Of a stretch of 9,712 nucleotides of DNA, positions 1 through 7,432 are shown one piece after another. The notes under the pieces were generated by a model. That model was not told where the DNA came from, did no database searches, and saw only the letters and a program-made list of their open reading frames with translations. The stretch spans positions 1-9,712 of the forward strand of contig CAZSXA010000083.1 in assembly GCA_964611195.1 (NCBI GenBank), given 5' to 3'. The position numbers were made by a program, and so were the translations under genes. Position 1 is the first letter of the stretch; every line of letters begins with the position of its first letter. This DNA is from JADLGL01 sp964611195. Lineage in GTDB: Bacteria > Pseudomonadota > Alphaproteobacteria > Rhizobiales > Kaistiaceae.

Positions 1-1
1 C

Positions 2-832
2 GACAGGGCCAACGAACTCGTGGAGTGGCTCGTCATCAATGCCGGCGGATTCTTCGGCGCGATCTCGGACGGTATCCTGCAGCCGCTCCTGTGGATCGAG
101 GATGTCCTCCGCGGCTCGCCGCCCTGGACCATCATTCTCGGCCTGACGCTCCTCGCTTTCGTCGTCAGCCGGAACTGGGTCACCACGGCCGCGATCGCGA
201 CCGTGACCTATCTCCTCGGCGCTCTCGGCCTATGGGAGCAGTCGATGCAGACGATAGCGATCATGATCGTCGCAGTGCTGCTCGCCGTCATCATCGGGTT
301 GCCGCTCGGCATCCTCTCGGCGCGGTCGGGCGGCTTCAAGGCGGCGCTGTCGCCGCTCCTCGACCTGATGCAGACGATCCCGAGCTTCGTCTATCTCATC
401 CCGGTGGCGATGCTGTTCGGCCTCGGCAAGGTGCCGGCGATCATCGCGACCGTCATATACGCAACGCCGCCGCTGGTGCGGCTCACCGATCTCGGCATCC
501 GCGAGGTCTCGGGATCGGTGGTCGAGGCCGCCCGCGCCTTTGGCGCGACGCGTTGGCAACTGCTGCGCGGCGTCCAGCTGCCGCTGGCGATGCCCACCAT
601 CCTTCAGGGCGTCAACCAGACCACGATGATGGCGCTGGCGATGGTGGTGATCGCAACGCTCATCGGTGCGCGCGGCGTCGGCCAGACGGTCCTTCTCGGC
701 CTCCAGCGCAACGATTTCGGCACCGGCCTCATCGGCGGTATCGCCATCGTCATTCTCGCCATCATCTTCGACCGCATCACCCAGGCCGCCGGTCGGCGCA
801 TGCAGTCCTATCGCGACGTGAGGGGCGGCTAG
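2..832 (+). CDS. proW: Osmoprotectant (glycine betaine/proline-type) ABC transporter permease, 5' end probably outside the window
   Basis: Inner-membrane permease subunit of a ProU/OpuA-type importer for quaternary ammonium osmoprotectants. Numbering from the GTG at base 20, hydrophobic segments lie near residues 36-70, 77-99, 118-150, 198-222 and 233-252. The conserved ABC permease cytoplasmic (EAA) loop that docks on the ATPase is at 169-190, reading EAARAFGATRWQLL then LPLAMP. The stretch around LLDLMQTIPSFVYLIP (113-128) is typical of ProW/OpuAB. GTG 20 is the only visible start candidate, but no Shine-Dalgarno precedes it. The frame is open to the window edge, and the upstream codons (DRANEL before VEWL) resemble the N-terminal region of OpuAB as I recall it, so the gene probably begins outside and is partial here. 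The stop directly abuts the ATPase start. Glycine betaine, proline and choline cannot be told apart from this sequence. Confidence 0.9.
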   Translation, partial: DRANELVEWLVINAGGFFGAISDGILQPLLWIEDVLRGSPPWTIILGLTLLAFVVSRNWVTTAAIATVTYLLGALGLWEQSMQTIAIMIVAVLLAVIIGLPLGILSARSGGFKAALSPLLDLMQTIPSFVYLIPVAMLFGLGKVPAIIATVIYATPPLVRLTDLGIREVSGSVVEAARAFGATRWQLLRGVQLPLAMPTILQGVNQTTMMALAMVVIATLIGARGVGQTVLLGLQRNDFGTGLIGGIAIVILAIIFDRITQAAGRRMQSYRDVRGG

Positions 833-2050
833 GTGACGAAGATCGCAATCAAGGGCGTTACCAAGATCTTCGGCCGCAATCCGGAGCGGGCGCTGGAGCG
901 CCTGTCGTCGGGCGCCGGCCGCGAGGAACTCCTCGCCGACGGCAACACCGTGGCGCTCCGCGACGTGACGCTCGACATAGCCGAGGGCGAGATTTTCGTG
1001 GTGATGGGCCTTTCCGGCTCGGGCAAGTCGACGCTGATCCGCCACATCAACCGCATCATCGACCCGACATCGGGCGACGTCGTCATCGACAGCGTCGACG
1101 TCCGCAAGCTCTCGATCGAAGAGCTGATCCGCTTTCGCCGCGACCATCTGGCAATGGTGTTTCAGCACTTCGCACTGCTGCCGCACCGGACGGTGCTGGA
1201 GAACGTTGCCTATGGTCTCGAGCTCCGCAACGTGCCGCGCAAGGAACGTGAGCAGCAGGCGATGCGCTGGATCGAGGCCGTCGGGCTAACGGGGTTCGAG
1301 CGCCAGTTCCCGTCGCAGTTATCGGGCGGCATGCAGCAGCGGGTCGGCCTTGCCCGGGCGCTCTGCGTCGACACCGACATCCTCCTTATGGACGAGGCGT
1401 TCTCGGCGCTCGATCCGCTGATCCGCAGCCAGATGCAGGACCTTCTGATGGAGTTGCAGGCGCGGCTGTCGAAGACGATCGTCTTCATCACCCACGACCT
1501 CGACGAAGCGCTGCGGCTCGGCGACCGGATCGCGATCCTTCGCGACGGCGAGGTCGTTCAGATGGGAACGCCCGCCGATATTCTTTTGCGGCCGGCGGAC
1601 GACTACGTCCGCAACTTCGTCAAGGACGTCAATCGCTCGCGCGTCCTCACGGTCGAGACAGTGATGCAGCCGCCGCCGGTGCGCCTCACCGACGAGACGC
1701 TGGAACGTGCACTGGCGGAGATGCAGCGTGCAGGCGCGGCCTATGGCTATGTCGTGAAAGGTTCGGACTATCGCGGCGTCGTCACCGAGGCGGGCCTTCG
1801 ATCGCTCGGCGTGGGCAGCGCTCACGCGCTGGCGGAGGCGATCGAGGCCGGCCCGACGCTCAGCCCAGACGCGACGCTCGCCGAAGCATTGCCGGCAGCG
1901 CTGTCGTCCCGCTATCCGGTTCCGGTCGTCGACAAGGCGGGCGCGCTGCAGGGCGTGCTGACGCCGAGCGTCCTCAGCGAAGTCTTCGCACGCGACGCAA
2001 ATGACGGCGGCCGCGAACATTCGCCGGCGCTGGGGTCGGAAGACGCATGA
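833..2050 (+). CDS. proV: Osmoprotectant ABC transporter ATP-binding protein with tandem CBS domains
   Basis: ATPase that powers the importer whose permease lies immediately upstream. The nucleotide-binding domain is complete: Walker A GLSGSGKST at 59-67, Q-loop Gln111, signature LSGGMQQR at 163-170, Walker B ILLMDEA at 183-189, D-loop SALD at 191-194 and switch His221 in ITHDLDEA. Residues about 275-388 fit two CBS domains, which in OpuA-type transporters sense ionic strength. The last 18 residues are acidic overall, comparable to the anionic tail reported for some OpuA proteins. At 405 aa the length is normal for ProV/OpuAA. The start is a GTG right after the permease TAG, preceded by the purine-rich GAGGGG at 820-825, a good ribosome-binding site eight bases away. 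The 3' end overlaps the next gene by four bases (ATGA). Gating by osmotic or ionic strength is inferred from the family. Confidence 0.93.
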   Translation: MTKIAIKGVTKIFGRNPERALERLSSGAGREELLADGNTVALRDVTLDIAEGEIFVVMGLSGSGKSTLIRHINRIIDPTSGDVVIDSVDVRKLSIEELIRFRRDHLAMVFQHFALLPHRTVLENVAYGLELRNVPRKEREQQAMRWIEAVGLTGFERQFPSQLSGGMQQRVGLARALCVDTDILLMDEAFSALDPLIRSQMQDLLMELQARLSKTIVFITHDLDEALRLGDRIAILRDGEVVQMGTPADILLRPADDYVRNFVKDVNRSRVLTVETVMQPPPVRLTDETLERALAEMQRAGAAYGYVVKGSDYRGVVTEAGLRSLGVGSAHALAEAIEAGPTLSPDATLAEALPAALSSRYPVPVVDKAGALQGVLTPSVLSEVFARDANDGGREHSPALGSEDA

Positions 2051-2550
2051 GGCGCGTGGCGCTGTTCGCCATCTTCGTGCTGCTGACGGGTGCGCTTTCG
2101 GCCTGTATGCAGTCGGGTCCGGACGTGATCGACACTCCGGCCGCGGCGCCGGTGATCGTCAGCCCGTCGGAGGCCGCTGACCTGCTTTCGGGAATCCGTG
2201 CCGAGGAAGGTCTCCCGCGGGTCGTGGTGAGCCCGACGCTCAATGCAATTGCGGAGGCTTACGCCGACCGGCTCGCCGCCGCGGACGAGGTTCGGCACGA
2301 CCTCGGCAGCACGCTTGCCGAACGCCTCGCGGCGGGAGGCTATCTGTGGATCGAGGTCGGCGAGAATCTCGGCGGCGGCTACCGCTCGCTCGAGGAGGCG
2401 TTCGGGCAGTGGTACGATTCGCCGGCACACCGCCGGACGATGCTGGCGCCGGGCGTCACCGAGATCGGTATCGCGACGGCGTTCAACGCCGCCTCGCCCT
2501 ACCGGAACTTCTGGGTGCTGCTGGTCGCTCGGCCGCAGGCGCCGTTCTAG
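2047..2550 (+). CDS. CAP-domain (SCP/PR1-like) lipoprotein
   Basis: Small secreted protein of the CAP superfamily, predicted to be lipid-anchored. Residues 1-20 form a lipoprotein signal: MRR, a hydrophobic core, and a lipobox LSAC with the modified cysteine at 20. The residue after Cys is Met, so outer-membrane sorting is plausible but not proven. The CAP fold covers about 45-163. It has LLSGIRAEEGLP near the N-terminus, His84 in RHDLG, the GENLGGG motif at 105-111 with Glu106, WYDSPAHRRTML at 122-132 with His128, and a terminal strand NFWVLLVARP. The His/Glu pattern matches the putative CAP cavity residues. The ATG overlaps the ATPase stop in ATGA, so translation is probably coupled to the importer, with GGAAGA at 2038-2043 as a weak ribosome-binding site. 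Bacterial CAP proteins mostly lack a known activity. The context suggests, without proof, an envelope role linked to osmotic stress. Confidence 0.85.
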   Translation: MRRVALFAIFVLLTGALSACMQSGPDVIDTPAAAPVIVSPSEAADLLSGIRAEEGLPRVVVSPTLNAIAEAYADRLAAADEVRHDLGSTLAERLAAGGYLWIEVGENLGGGYRSLEEAFGQWYDSPAHRRTMLAPGVTEIGIATAFNAASPYRNFWVLLVARPQAPF

Positions 2551-3479
2551 CTTTCCGGCCGCTCGCGGTAGAAGTAGTTCGCCTTCCGCCCGAACAGGAT
2601 CTGGCGCAGCCAGCGCCGCATCTTTTCGGAGCGGCGGAGCGGCTGCGTGGCCGCCCGCGCTGCGGAGAAGGCGAGAACCTTCGCCGCGTCATAGGGCGGG
2701 TATTTGCCGGGCGTCGGCTGCGGCAGGCCCATCTTCCGCATGACGGCATTGGCGAAATAGAGGCCGTTCATGCGGATGTCGCGGCGCGACTTCCAGGTGA
2801 TTGCCATCGACACGGCGGGCACGGCGCCGGTGCGCACCCAGTGCGGCCATGTGTAGGGCAGGAAGAGGCCCTCGCCCGGCTTCATCTCATGGACTGTCGC
2901 GCGATCCTCGAAATCCTCGCGATAGCGGAGATTGCGGTGCTTGCCGGGATAGACCTCGAGTTCCTCCTCGGGGACGAGGCTGCGATCGCGATTGTCGAAG
3001 ATGTGCATCGCCTTGTCGCCGGCGAGGTGAACGAAGAAGTTCTCCTCGTAGTCGATGTGGAACGGCGTCACCGCATTGGCCGAGGCGACGAAGATGAAGC
3101 CCTGGAAATCGCGCATGCCGGCGTCGCCCGTATCCGAATGGCCGAGCGCCGCGGCGGCGTCGGACAGAAAGCCGGCAATCAGATCGCGATACTCCGGGAC
3201 CGTCTCGACGTTCTTCAGCACCATCCAGGCGTCGGCCGTCTCGATCTGACGGACGATCTCCGGCGGCGTCATGCCGTCGATGGTTGGCACGTCCTCCGGC
3301 CGCTGATCGGGCTGCAGACGGCCGGAATTGTACTCGACGCGGTCGCGGTCGAGTCGGCCGGTCAGGGCCGCGAGGGCCTCCAGCGAGAGCAGCGGATGGT
3401 TCGCGAGATCGTGCTGCAGGCGGAACGGTTCGTCGGGGAAACGCTCCCCGGCTTCACGGTCAATGTCGATGAGGCTCAT
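2547..3479 (-). CDS. JmjC/cupin-like Fe(II)/2-oxoglutarate-dependent dioxygenase (FIH-like)
   Basis: A 310-residue predicted cytosolic non-haem iron oxygenase of the cupin-like/JmjC group. The metal triad is visible: His141 and Asp143 in TPFHIDYEENFF and a distal His213 in LPYTWPHWV. Lys156 (GDK) lies 15 residues after the first His, the same spacing as the 2-oxoglutarate-binding Lys in human FIH (His199/Asp201/Lys214). The surrounding pattern also matches FIH: acidic-Asn-Phe-Phe after HxD, then a PGxGLFLPYTWPHW turn. The substrate is unknown; family members hydroxylate protein side chains or small molecules. The C-terminus (280-305) is basic and aromatic and could contact membrane or nucleic acid. 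The ATG at 3479 is chosen because AAAGGA, with AGGA at 3488-3491, sits eight bases upstream. The open frame continues to 3641, but that stretch lies inside the preceding acetyltransferase gene. It overlaps that gene by 20 bases and is the last gene of the operon. Confidence 0.85.
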   Translation of the reverse strand: MSLIDIDREAGERFPDEPFRLQHDLANHPLLSLEALAALTGRLDRDRVEYNSGRLQPDQRPEDVPTIDGMTPPEIVRQIETADAWMVLKNVETVPEYRDLIAGFLSDAAAALGHSDTGDAGMRDFQGFIFVASANAVTPFHIDYEENFFVHLAGDKAMHIFDNRDRSLVPEEELEVYPGKHRNLRYREDFEDRATVHEMKPGEGLFLPYTWPHWVRTGAVPAVSMAITWKSRRDIRMNGLYFANAVMRKMGLPQPTPGKYPPYDAAKVLAFSAARAATQPLRRSEKMRRWLRQILFGRKANYFYRERPES

Positions 3480-4656
3480 GGTTCGCGTCCTTTGACGAGC
3501 GACGGGACGAGGCACCGTCGCGGAGATTGCGCGCCGTGCGGCGGAGGCGGGTCTCGATGCGGTGGGCGGAGAGGCCGAGGCGCGCGAGCCAGCGGCGGCG
3601 CTCCGGCATGATGACGAACGTCGCGAGCGGGCGCCGGCCACGCCACAGCCCGTCGATCATCGGATGGTCGGGCGCCGCGCAGGAGTCGATCAGTTCGACG
3701 CGGTCGTCGGCAAAAAGGAGCCGCGGCGCTTCGAGCATCAGCAGCGCGCCGGGCGAGAAGTGCGCCAGCGTCTCGTCATAGGCGATCTTCCAGGTGAACA
3801 CCGCCGAACCGTGGCGGAGGCAGATCAGCATCGCGGCGTCGCGCTCGCCGACACGGAGCCTAAGGATCGACGCCGCACCGCGTTCTGCGAGAGCCGACAC
3901 TGCGGCGCGGGCGAAGGCCTTGGTGCCTGGATCCGACGCCAGGGCAGTGCCGCGGCGGCCCTTCCAGCCCGACGCTTCGAGTCTCAGGAACGCCTCCAGG
4001 GCGTTCGAAACGTCGGCGGTCGTTGTCGCCGCGACGAGCCCGACCGGTCCGATATCCTCCAGACGGCGAAGCAGGCGGGCGTATTCCTTGCGCCGCTTCT
4101 TGGGCAACTCGGCCTTCGGATCGGCGCCGCGATGCGAAGCGGCGCGGACATGGGCGTCGATAATGAAGACGTCCCGCTCCAGCTGCTCGGCGGCGGCGAA
4201 GACGGCGCGGGTGAGCTTGCCTTCGGTCGGCAGAATCGGAAGCACCAGCGGCCGCGCCGGTCCGGCGCGTTCGACGGCCGCGTCGAGCAGGGCGGCGATC
4301 GCATCGTCGGCGCAGTCCGCCCGAACCGCCGGAACGCCGAGCGGGCCGTAGTCGTGGACGAAGGCCGACAACGCGGGAGCAATTCGGCCGAGACGTTCCT
4401 CGGCGACGGGCATCAGGCCGGCGAGCATGCCATCGGCGGCGCGGATTGCCAGGGTGGTGACATCGGCGTTGAGAGCCTTCGCGGCGGGAACGACGAAGGC
4501 GGGGTCAAAGAAGGCGTTCGGGACAGCGGCGCTCTCGGCGAGCCCGGCCCAGCCATCGGCAGCGCGATCGATATCGATCGGCTCTGCGCGAAGGCGCGAG
4601 AAGACCCGAGGCGCGGCGCTTCGCCCGTAGACGCTTCCGGCGTCGGCGACTGTCAT
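3460..4656 (-). CDS. BioF2/CelD-type GNAT-fold acyltransferase
   Basis: A 398-residue protein of the BioF2-like acetyltransferase family (Acetyltransf_6, CelD/BcsL relatives). This family shares the GNAT fold with FemAB and is often found in polysaccharide loci. Recognisable landmarks are FLRLEASGWKGRRGTAL at 223-239, the most conserved segment of the family, then WKIAYDE at 289-295 and SPGALLMLEA at 301-310, which form the acyl-donor side of the second GNAT half. There is no signal peptide or membrane helix, so it is probably cytosolic. The tail after residue 350 is strongly Arg-rich, which may hold it at the membrane. The ATG at 4656 lies one base after the flippase TGA (TGAGATG), indicating translational coupling; an in-frame extension to 4794 would run into the flippase. 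The likely role is transfer of an acyl or aminoacyl group to a glycan precursor. Donor and acceptor are not readable from the sequence. Confidence 0.85.
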   Translation of the reverse strand: MTVADAGSVYGRSAAPRVFSRLRAEPIDIDRAADGWAGLAESAAVPNAFFDPAFVVPAAKALNADVTTLAIRAADGMLAGLMPVAEERLGRIAPALSAFVHDYGPLGVPAVRADCADDAIAALLDAAVERAGPARPLVLPILPTEGKLTRAVFAAAEQLERDVFIIDAHVRAASHRGADPKAELPKKRRKEYARLLRRLEDIGPVGLVAATTTADVSNALEAFLRLEASGWKGRRGTALASDPGTKAFARAAVSALAERGAASILRLRVGERDAAMLICLRHGSAVFTWKIAYDETLAHFSPGALLMLEAPRLLFADDRVELIDSCAAPDHPMIDGLWRGRRPLATFVIMPERRRWLARLGLSAHRIETRLRRTARNLRDGASSRRSSKDANHEPHRH

Positions 4657-4657
4657 C

Positions 4658-6079
4658 TCAACCTGCCTCGGCCGGTCGCTGAACCGGCCCGAAGGCGAAG
4701 CCGATCCACGAGCGGTAGCCGAGCCGGGTGTAGACGACGATCGCCAACGCGGCCGCCTCGAGAACGAAGGCGAGGCTGGTCGCGATCGCCGCACCCGAAA
4801 GCCCCCAGATCGGGATCAGCAGGAAGTTGAGCGCGGCACCGAGCGCGAACACCGACACGTAGATAGCGGCACATATGCGCTGCTCGCCGACCATCGTCAG
4901 GATGCTCTCCGCCGGCCCCACGGAGGCGCGGACGATCAATCCGACGACGAAGATGTAGAGGAGCGGATAGCCATCGACGAAGCCCGGGCCGAACAGCGAC
5001 AGCAGCGGCTTGCCGAGCACGAGCAGCGCGATCGAGATCGCGATCGCCGGCCAGAACGTCCAGTGCAGCGTATCGCGGATGAAGCCTTCCATGCGGATGC
5101 GATCGCCGGAATGGTGGTACTGGGCGAAGCGATTGGCCGCCGCTGCCCGCACGGCGAAATAGACGAAATGGACGAGCGCCAGCGTCTTTACCGTGGCGAA
5201 ATAGACGCCGGCCCGGTCCGGCTCCATCAGCGCACCGACGACCAGGATATCGACATTGGTCATCAGGTTGTAGAAACCCTCGACCAGAAACATCGGCAGC
5301 GAGATCGCAACCCAGAAGGCCGGGCGATAGATCCGGCGCCCCGAGGGCACCACCCGCCGCGTGCGGCGCCGAAGGGCGAGCGCCTGGCCGATCGTGACGA
5401 GGTAACAGGCGGCGATCGTCGCCCACATCGCCGTTATGGCATCCGGTTCGGCGCCCATCTGGAGCGCCGCATACATGAAGCCGATGATCGCCAGCGGCCG
5501 GTAGATGAAGGTCGGCGCCAGCGCGAGGCCGGGCCAGGTGAAGGCGCGCGCGACGCCGTCCTGGATCTCGCTGACCGCCAGCATCGGCAGGCAGATCGCG
5601 GCGAGGAAGAACGGCATCACATAGTAGCTCGCCAGCGCATCGCCGAAGAGCGCGAGGGCGCCGGCGCCGATCAGCGCGACCAGAGTCGCTGCCGCAAGGC
5701 CATAAAGCGGCGCGCCGCGGACGATGCCGCGCAAAAGCCCGTTCCGCTTGCGGGCGATGTATTCCGGGATGAAGCGGAGCGTCGACATCTGAAAGCCGAT
5801 CGAGGCAAAGCCGCCGACGATCACGGCCGCCACCCAGACGACGACGAAGACACCGTATTCGTGCTCGCCCAGCCAACGGGCCATCAGCACCTGCGAGCCG
5901 AGCGCAATGATCGCGCTGACGACACGCGCAATGAAGGCGAGCAGCGCCACACGGCTCGACACCGCCCGGTCGCCCGAGCCGGAAAGCGTCTCGTCCGCCA
6001 GTGTCGCGATGGGCGTCAGACGATCTCGAAGCGGTCCGGGCCGCAGCCGATCGACGAGCGCCAGAACCGATAGCCGCAC
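4658..6079 (-). CDS. Wzx-like oligosaccharide flippase / polysaccharide biosynthesis membrane protein
   Basis: A 473-residue integral membrane protein of the MOP (MviN/Wzx/MATE) superfamily, expected to flip lipid-linked oligosaccharides across the inner membrane. About 12 to 14 hydrophobic segments run from residue 44 to 452, after a roughly 40-residue hydrophilic N-terminus. Family landmarks are ARWLGEHEYGVFVVVW (67-82) in the first helical pair, VDILVVGALMEPDRAGVYFAT (276-296) at the start of the second half, and the late NFLLIPIWGLSGAAIATSLAF (418-438). The chosen start is GTG at 6079, preceded by a purine-rich GGAGCGGCCGAG. The frame stays open further upstream but offers no better codon. 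It is the first gene of a three-gene operon with the acetyltransferase and the dioxygenase. A 152-base gap separates it from the carboxypeptidase gene, enough for its own promoter. The glycan moved is unknown; no glycosyltransferase is in the window. Confidence 0.88.
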   Translation of the reverse strand: MRLSVLALVDRLRPGPLRDRLTPIATLADETLSGSGDRAVSSRVALLAFIARVVSAIIALGSQVLMARWLGEHEYGVFVVVWVAAVIVGGFASIGFQMSTLRFIPEYIARKRNGLLRGIVRGAPLYGLAAATLVALIGAGALALFGDALASYYVMPFFLAAICLPMLAVSEIQDGVARAFTWPGLALAPTFIYRPLAIIGFMYAALQMGAEPDAITAMWATIAACYLVTIGQALALRRRTRRVVPSGRRIYRPAFWVAISLPMFLVEGFYNLMTNVDILVVGALMEPDRAGVYFATVKTLALVHFVYFAVRAAAANRFAQYHHSGDRIRMEGFIRDTLHWTFWPAIAISIALLVLGKPLLSLFGPGFVDGYPLLYIFVVGLIVRASVGPAESILTMVGEQRICAAIYVSVFALGAALNFLLIPIWGLSGAAIATSLAFVLEAAALAIVVYTRLGYRSWIGFAFGPVQRPAEAG

Positions 6080-6231
6080 CTCGGCCGCTCCATCTCGTAA
6101 AGACTTCGAAAGCCATAGCCATCCGATGCTAAGAATTAGTTGGACGGTCCTTAGACTTGTCGGGGCAAACGGTAACAGACCGGCAACCCTAATTGCTGGC
6201 TAACCGGCGTTAACCTTTACGCGGAGGGGCT
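6080..6231. other. Intergenic region ahead of the flippase operon
   Basis: This 152-base gap between two minus-strand genes is visibly richer in A and T than its surroundings. It holds a weak sigma-70-like candidate promoter (6134-6163) and an imperfect hairpin (CCGGCAA at 6180-6186 with TTGCTGG at 6193-6199, one G-T pair) that has no T tract. It also holds TAAC/GTTA repeats at 6200-6213. I see no convincing small gene. An ATG at 6122 opens only a frame overlapping the flippase. Confidence 0.5.
6134..6163 (-). promoter_or_regulatory. Candidate promoter of the flippase operon
   Basis: Read on the minus strand, CCGACA (6163-6158) and CTAATT (6139-6134) are separated by 18 bases. The match to the alphaproteobacterial consensus (TTGAC, then CTATAT-like) is only fair, but the position, about 50 bases before the GTG, is suitable. 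This is inference from spacing and composition only. Confidence 0.25.
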
Positions 6232-7347
6232 TTAGAGGCGGAGTTCGACGGCCTGCGGGCGCGGCCGCGGCAGAGGCACGAAGAAACGGTCGTCGTCCGC
6301 CATATCGGGGCGCGGCTGCGGCAGCGGGATGTCGACGCGGATGCCGGCATCGGGATCGACGCCGCCGACGAACACCGGAACGGGCGGCGGCAGCGGCTCC
6401 GGCTCGCCGAAGGCGGCGATCAGGAGATCGCGCGGGTCGACCGGCTCGACGTCGTCGCCGGCATCGGGCTGAGGCGCGCAGATGGTCGGGCGAAGATCGA
6501 CGGGGGATGCCACGGACGATGTCGGCCGATAGTCGGAAAGCGATGGCCCTGTGTAAGGCCGCGGCGAGGCAAAGCCGGCGTCGAGCAGCGCGGCGGTGGT
6601 CGTGGCCCGCTCGAGCGGACTGGTCTCGCCGAGCACGACGGCAATCATCGTCTCGCCGCCGCGTGATGCGGTGGCAGCGAGGTTGAAGCCGGCGGAGCAG
6701 ATGTAGCCGGTCTTCATGCCGTTGGCGCCGGGATAGAACTCGAGGAGGCTGTTGCCGGTCGGCATGATCGAGGTGCCGTAGCGGATCTCGGGGATCGCGA
6801 AGAGATCGCGGTGCTGCGGGAAACGGAGCCAGATCGTCCGAGCCAGGAGCGCCATGTCGCGGGCGGTCGAGTACTGGCCGGCGCCCGGCAATCCGTGCGG
6901 ATTGACGAAACGGGTGGAGTTCATGCCGATCGCAGCCGCGGTCCGGTTCATCTCGTCGATGAAGGCGTCTTCCGAGCCGCTCATCATCTCCGCCACCGAG
7001 ATGGCGACGTCGTTGGCCGACTTGACGATCAGGATCTTGAGCGCGTTCTCGACGGTGATCAGCGACCCGGCCGGGAAGTCCATGCGGCTCGGCTGGACGA
7101 GAAGCGAGTTGGCAGTGATCGTGACCGGCGAATCGAGCTGGAGCCGTCCTTCGGCGAGCGCCTCGAAGACGAGGTAGACGGTCATCAGCTTGGTCAGCGA
7201 GGCCGGATACCAGCGCTCGCCGGAGTCGCGCTGGGCGAGGACCTGCCCCGATTCCATATCGACGAGAATGTAGGGCGGCTCGGCTGCCTCGGCGGCGCCA
7301 AGCGACAGAAGGAGCCCCACTACAAGAGCGATCGCGCGCGCCAGCAT
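6232..7347 (-). CDS. D-alanyl-D-alanine carboxypeptidase (penicillin-binding protein, peptidase S11)
   Basis: Periplasmic serine DD-carboxypeptidase of the DacA/DacF type, which trims the terminal D-Ala from peptidoglycan stem peptides. From the ATG at 7347 the protein has 371 residues. A signal peptide (1 to about 22) has the core AIALVVGLLLSLGAA. The three active-site motifs are intact: SLTK at 50-53 with nucleophile Ser50, SAN at 110-112 and KTG at 212-214. The catalytic domain ends near 260. What follows is a Pro- and Asp-rich tail with two PLPxPRP copies (341-347, 358-364), not the beta-rich C-terminal domain and amphipathic anchor of classical PBP5, so the enzyme may be soluble. The open frame begins at 7479, but its first 44 residues would bury the signal peptide and overlap the phosphatase gene, so I chose 7347. 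It lies 85 bases after the PAP2 gene and is probably cotranscribed. No strong Shine-Dalgarno is visible. Confidence 0.92.
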   Translation of the reverse strand: MLARAIALVVGLLLSLGAAEAAEPPYILVDMESGQVLAQRDSGERWYPASLTKLMTVYLVFEALAEGRLQLDSPVTITANSLLVQPSRMDFPAGSLITVENALKILIVKSANDVAISVAEMMSGSEDAFIDEMNRTAAAIGMNSTRFVNPHGLPGAGQYSTARDMALLARTIWLRFPQHRDLFAIPEIRYGTSIMPTGNSLLEFYPGANGMKTGYICSAGFNLAATASRGGETMIAVVLGETSPLERATTTAALLDAGFASPRPYTGPSLSDYRPTSSVASPVDLRPTICAPQPDAGDDVEPVDPRDLLIAAFGEPEPLPPPVPVFVGGVDPDAGIRVDIPLPQPRPDMADDDRFFVPLPRPRPQAVELRL

Positions 7348-7432
7348 CGTCCGTTTCGTCTTCGCCCGATTGCCCGCACCCGAACTACAGCGATGGGCCT
7401 TCGGCATCAACGGCAGAAGGTGCAGGCGCCGC

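Noticed and set aside
25..1251. A 408-codon plus-strand frame across proW and proV
   Set aside because: Arg/His/Asp-rich off-frame reading through two well-defined ABC transporter genes.
2346..3611. A 421-codon plus-strand frame opposite the dioxygenase
   Set aside because: No recognisable domain, biased composition, and it crosses two genes with strong motifs.
3562..4830. A 422-codon plus-strand frame opposite the acetyltransferase
   Set aside because: Arg/Gly/Asp-rich antisense shadow with no motif; the minus-strand frame has family landmarks and coupling to its neighbours.
4653..6122. A 489-codon minus-strand frame overlapping the flippase
   Set aside because: Its translation is Arg/Asp/Gly/Ala-rich low-complexity text typical of the wrong frame in G+C-rich DNA, whereas the frame 6079-4658 gives clear membrane helices and family motifs.
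6180..6199. Hairpin CCGGCAA/TTGCTGG as a terminator for the carboxypeptidase gene
   Set aside because: On the transcribed minus strand the stem has an A-C mismatch and no U tract follows, so intrinsic termination is not supported.
6200..6213. Possible CtrA-type site (on the minus strand TTAACGCCGGTTAG)
   Set aside because: The spacing is six bases, not seven, and the second half-site is TTAG, so it does not meet the TTAA-N7-TTAA consensus.
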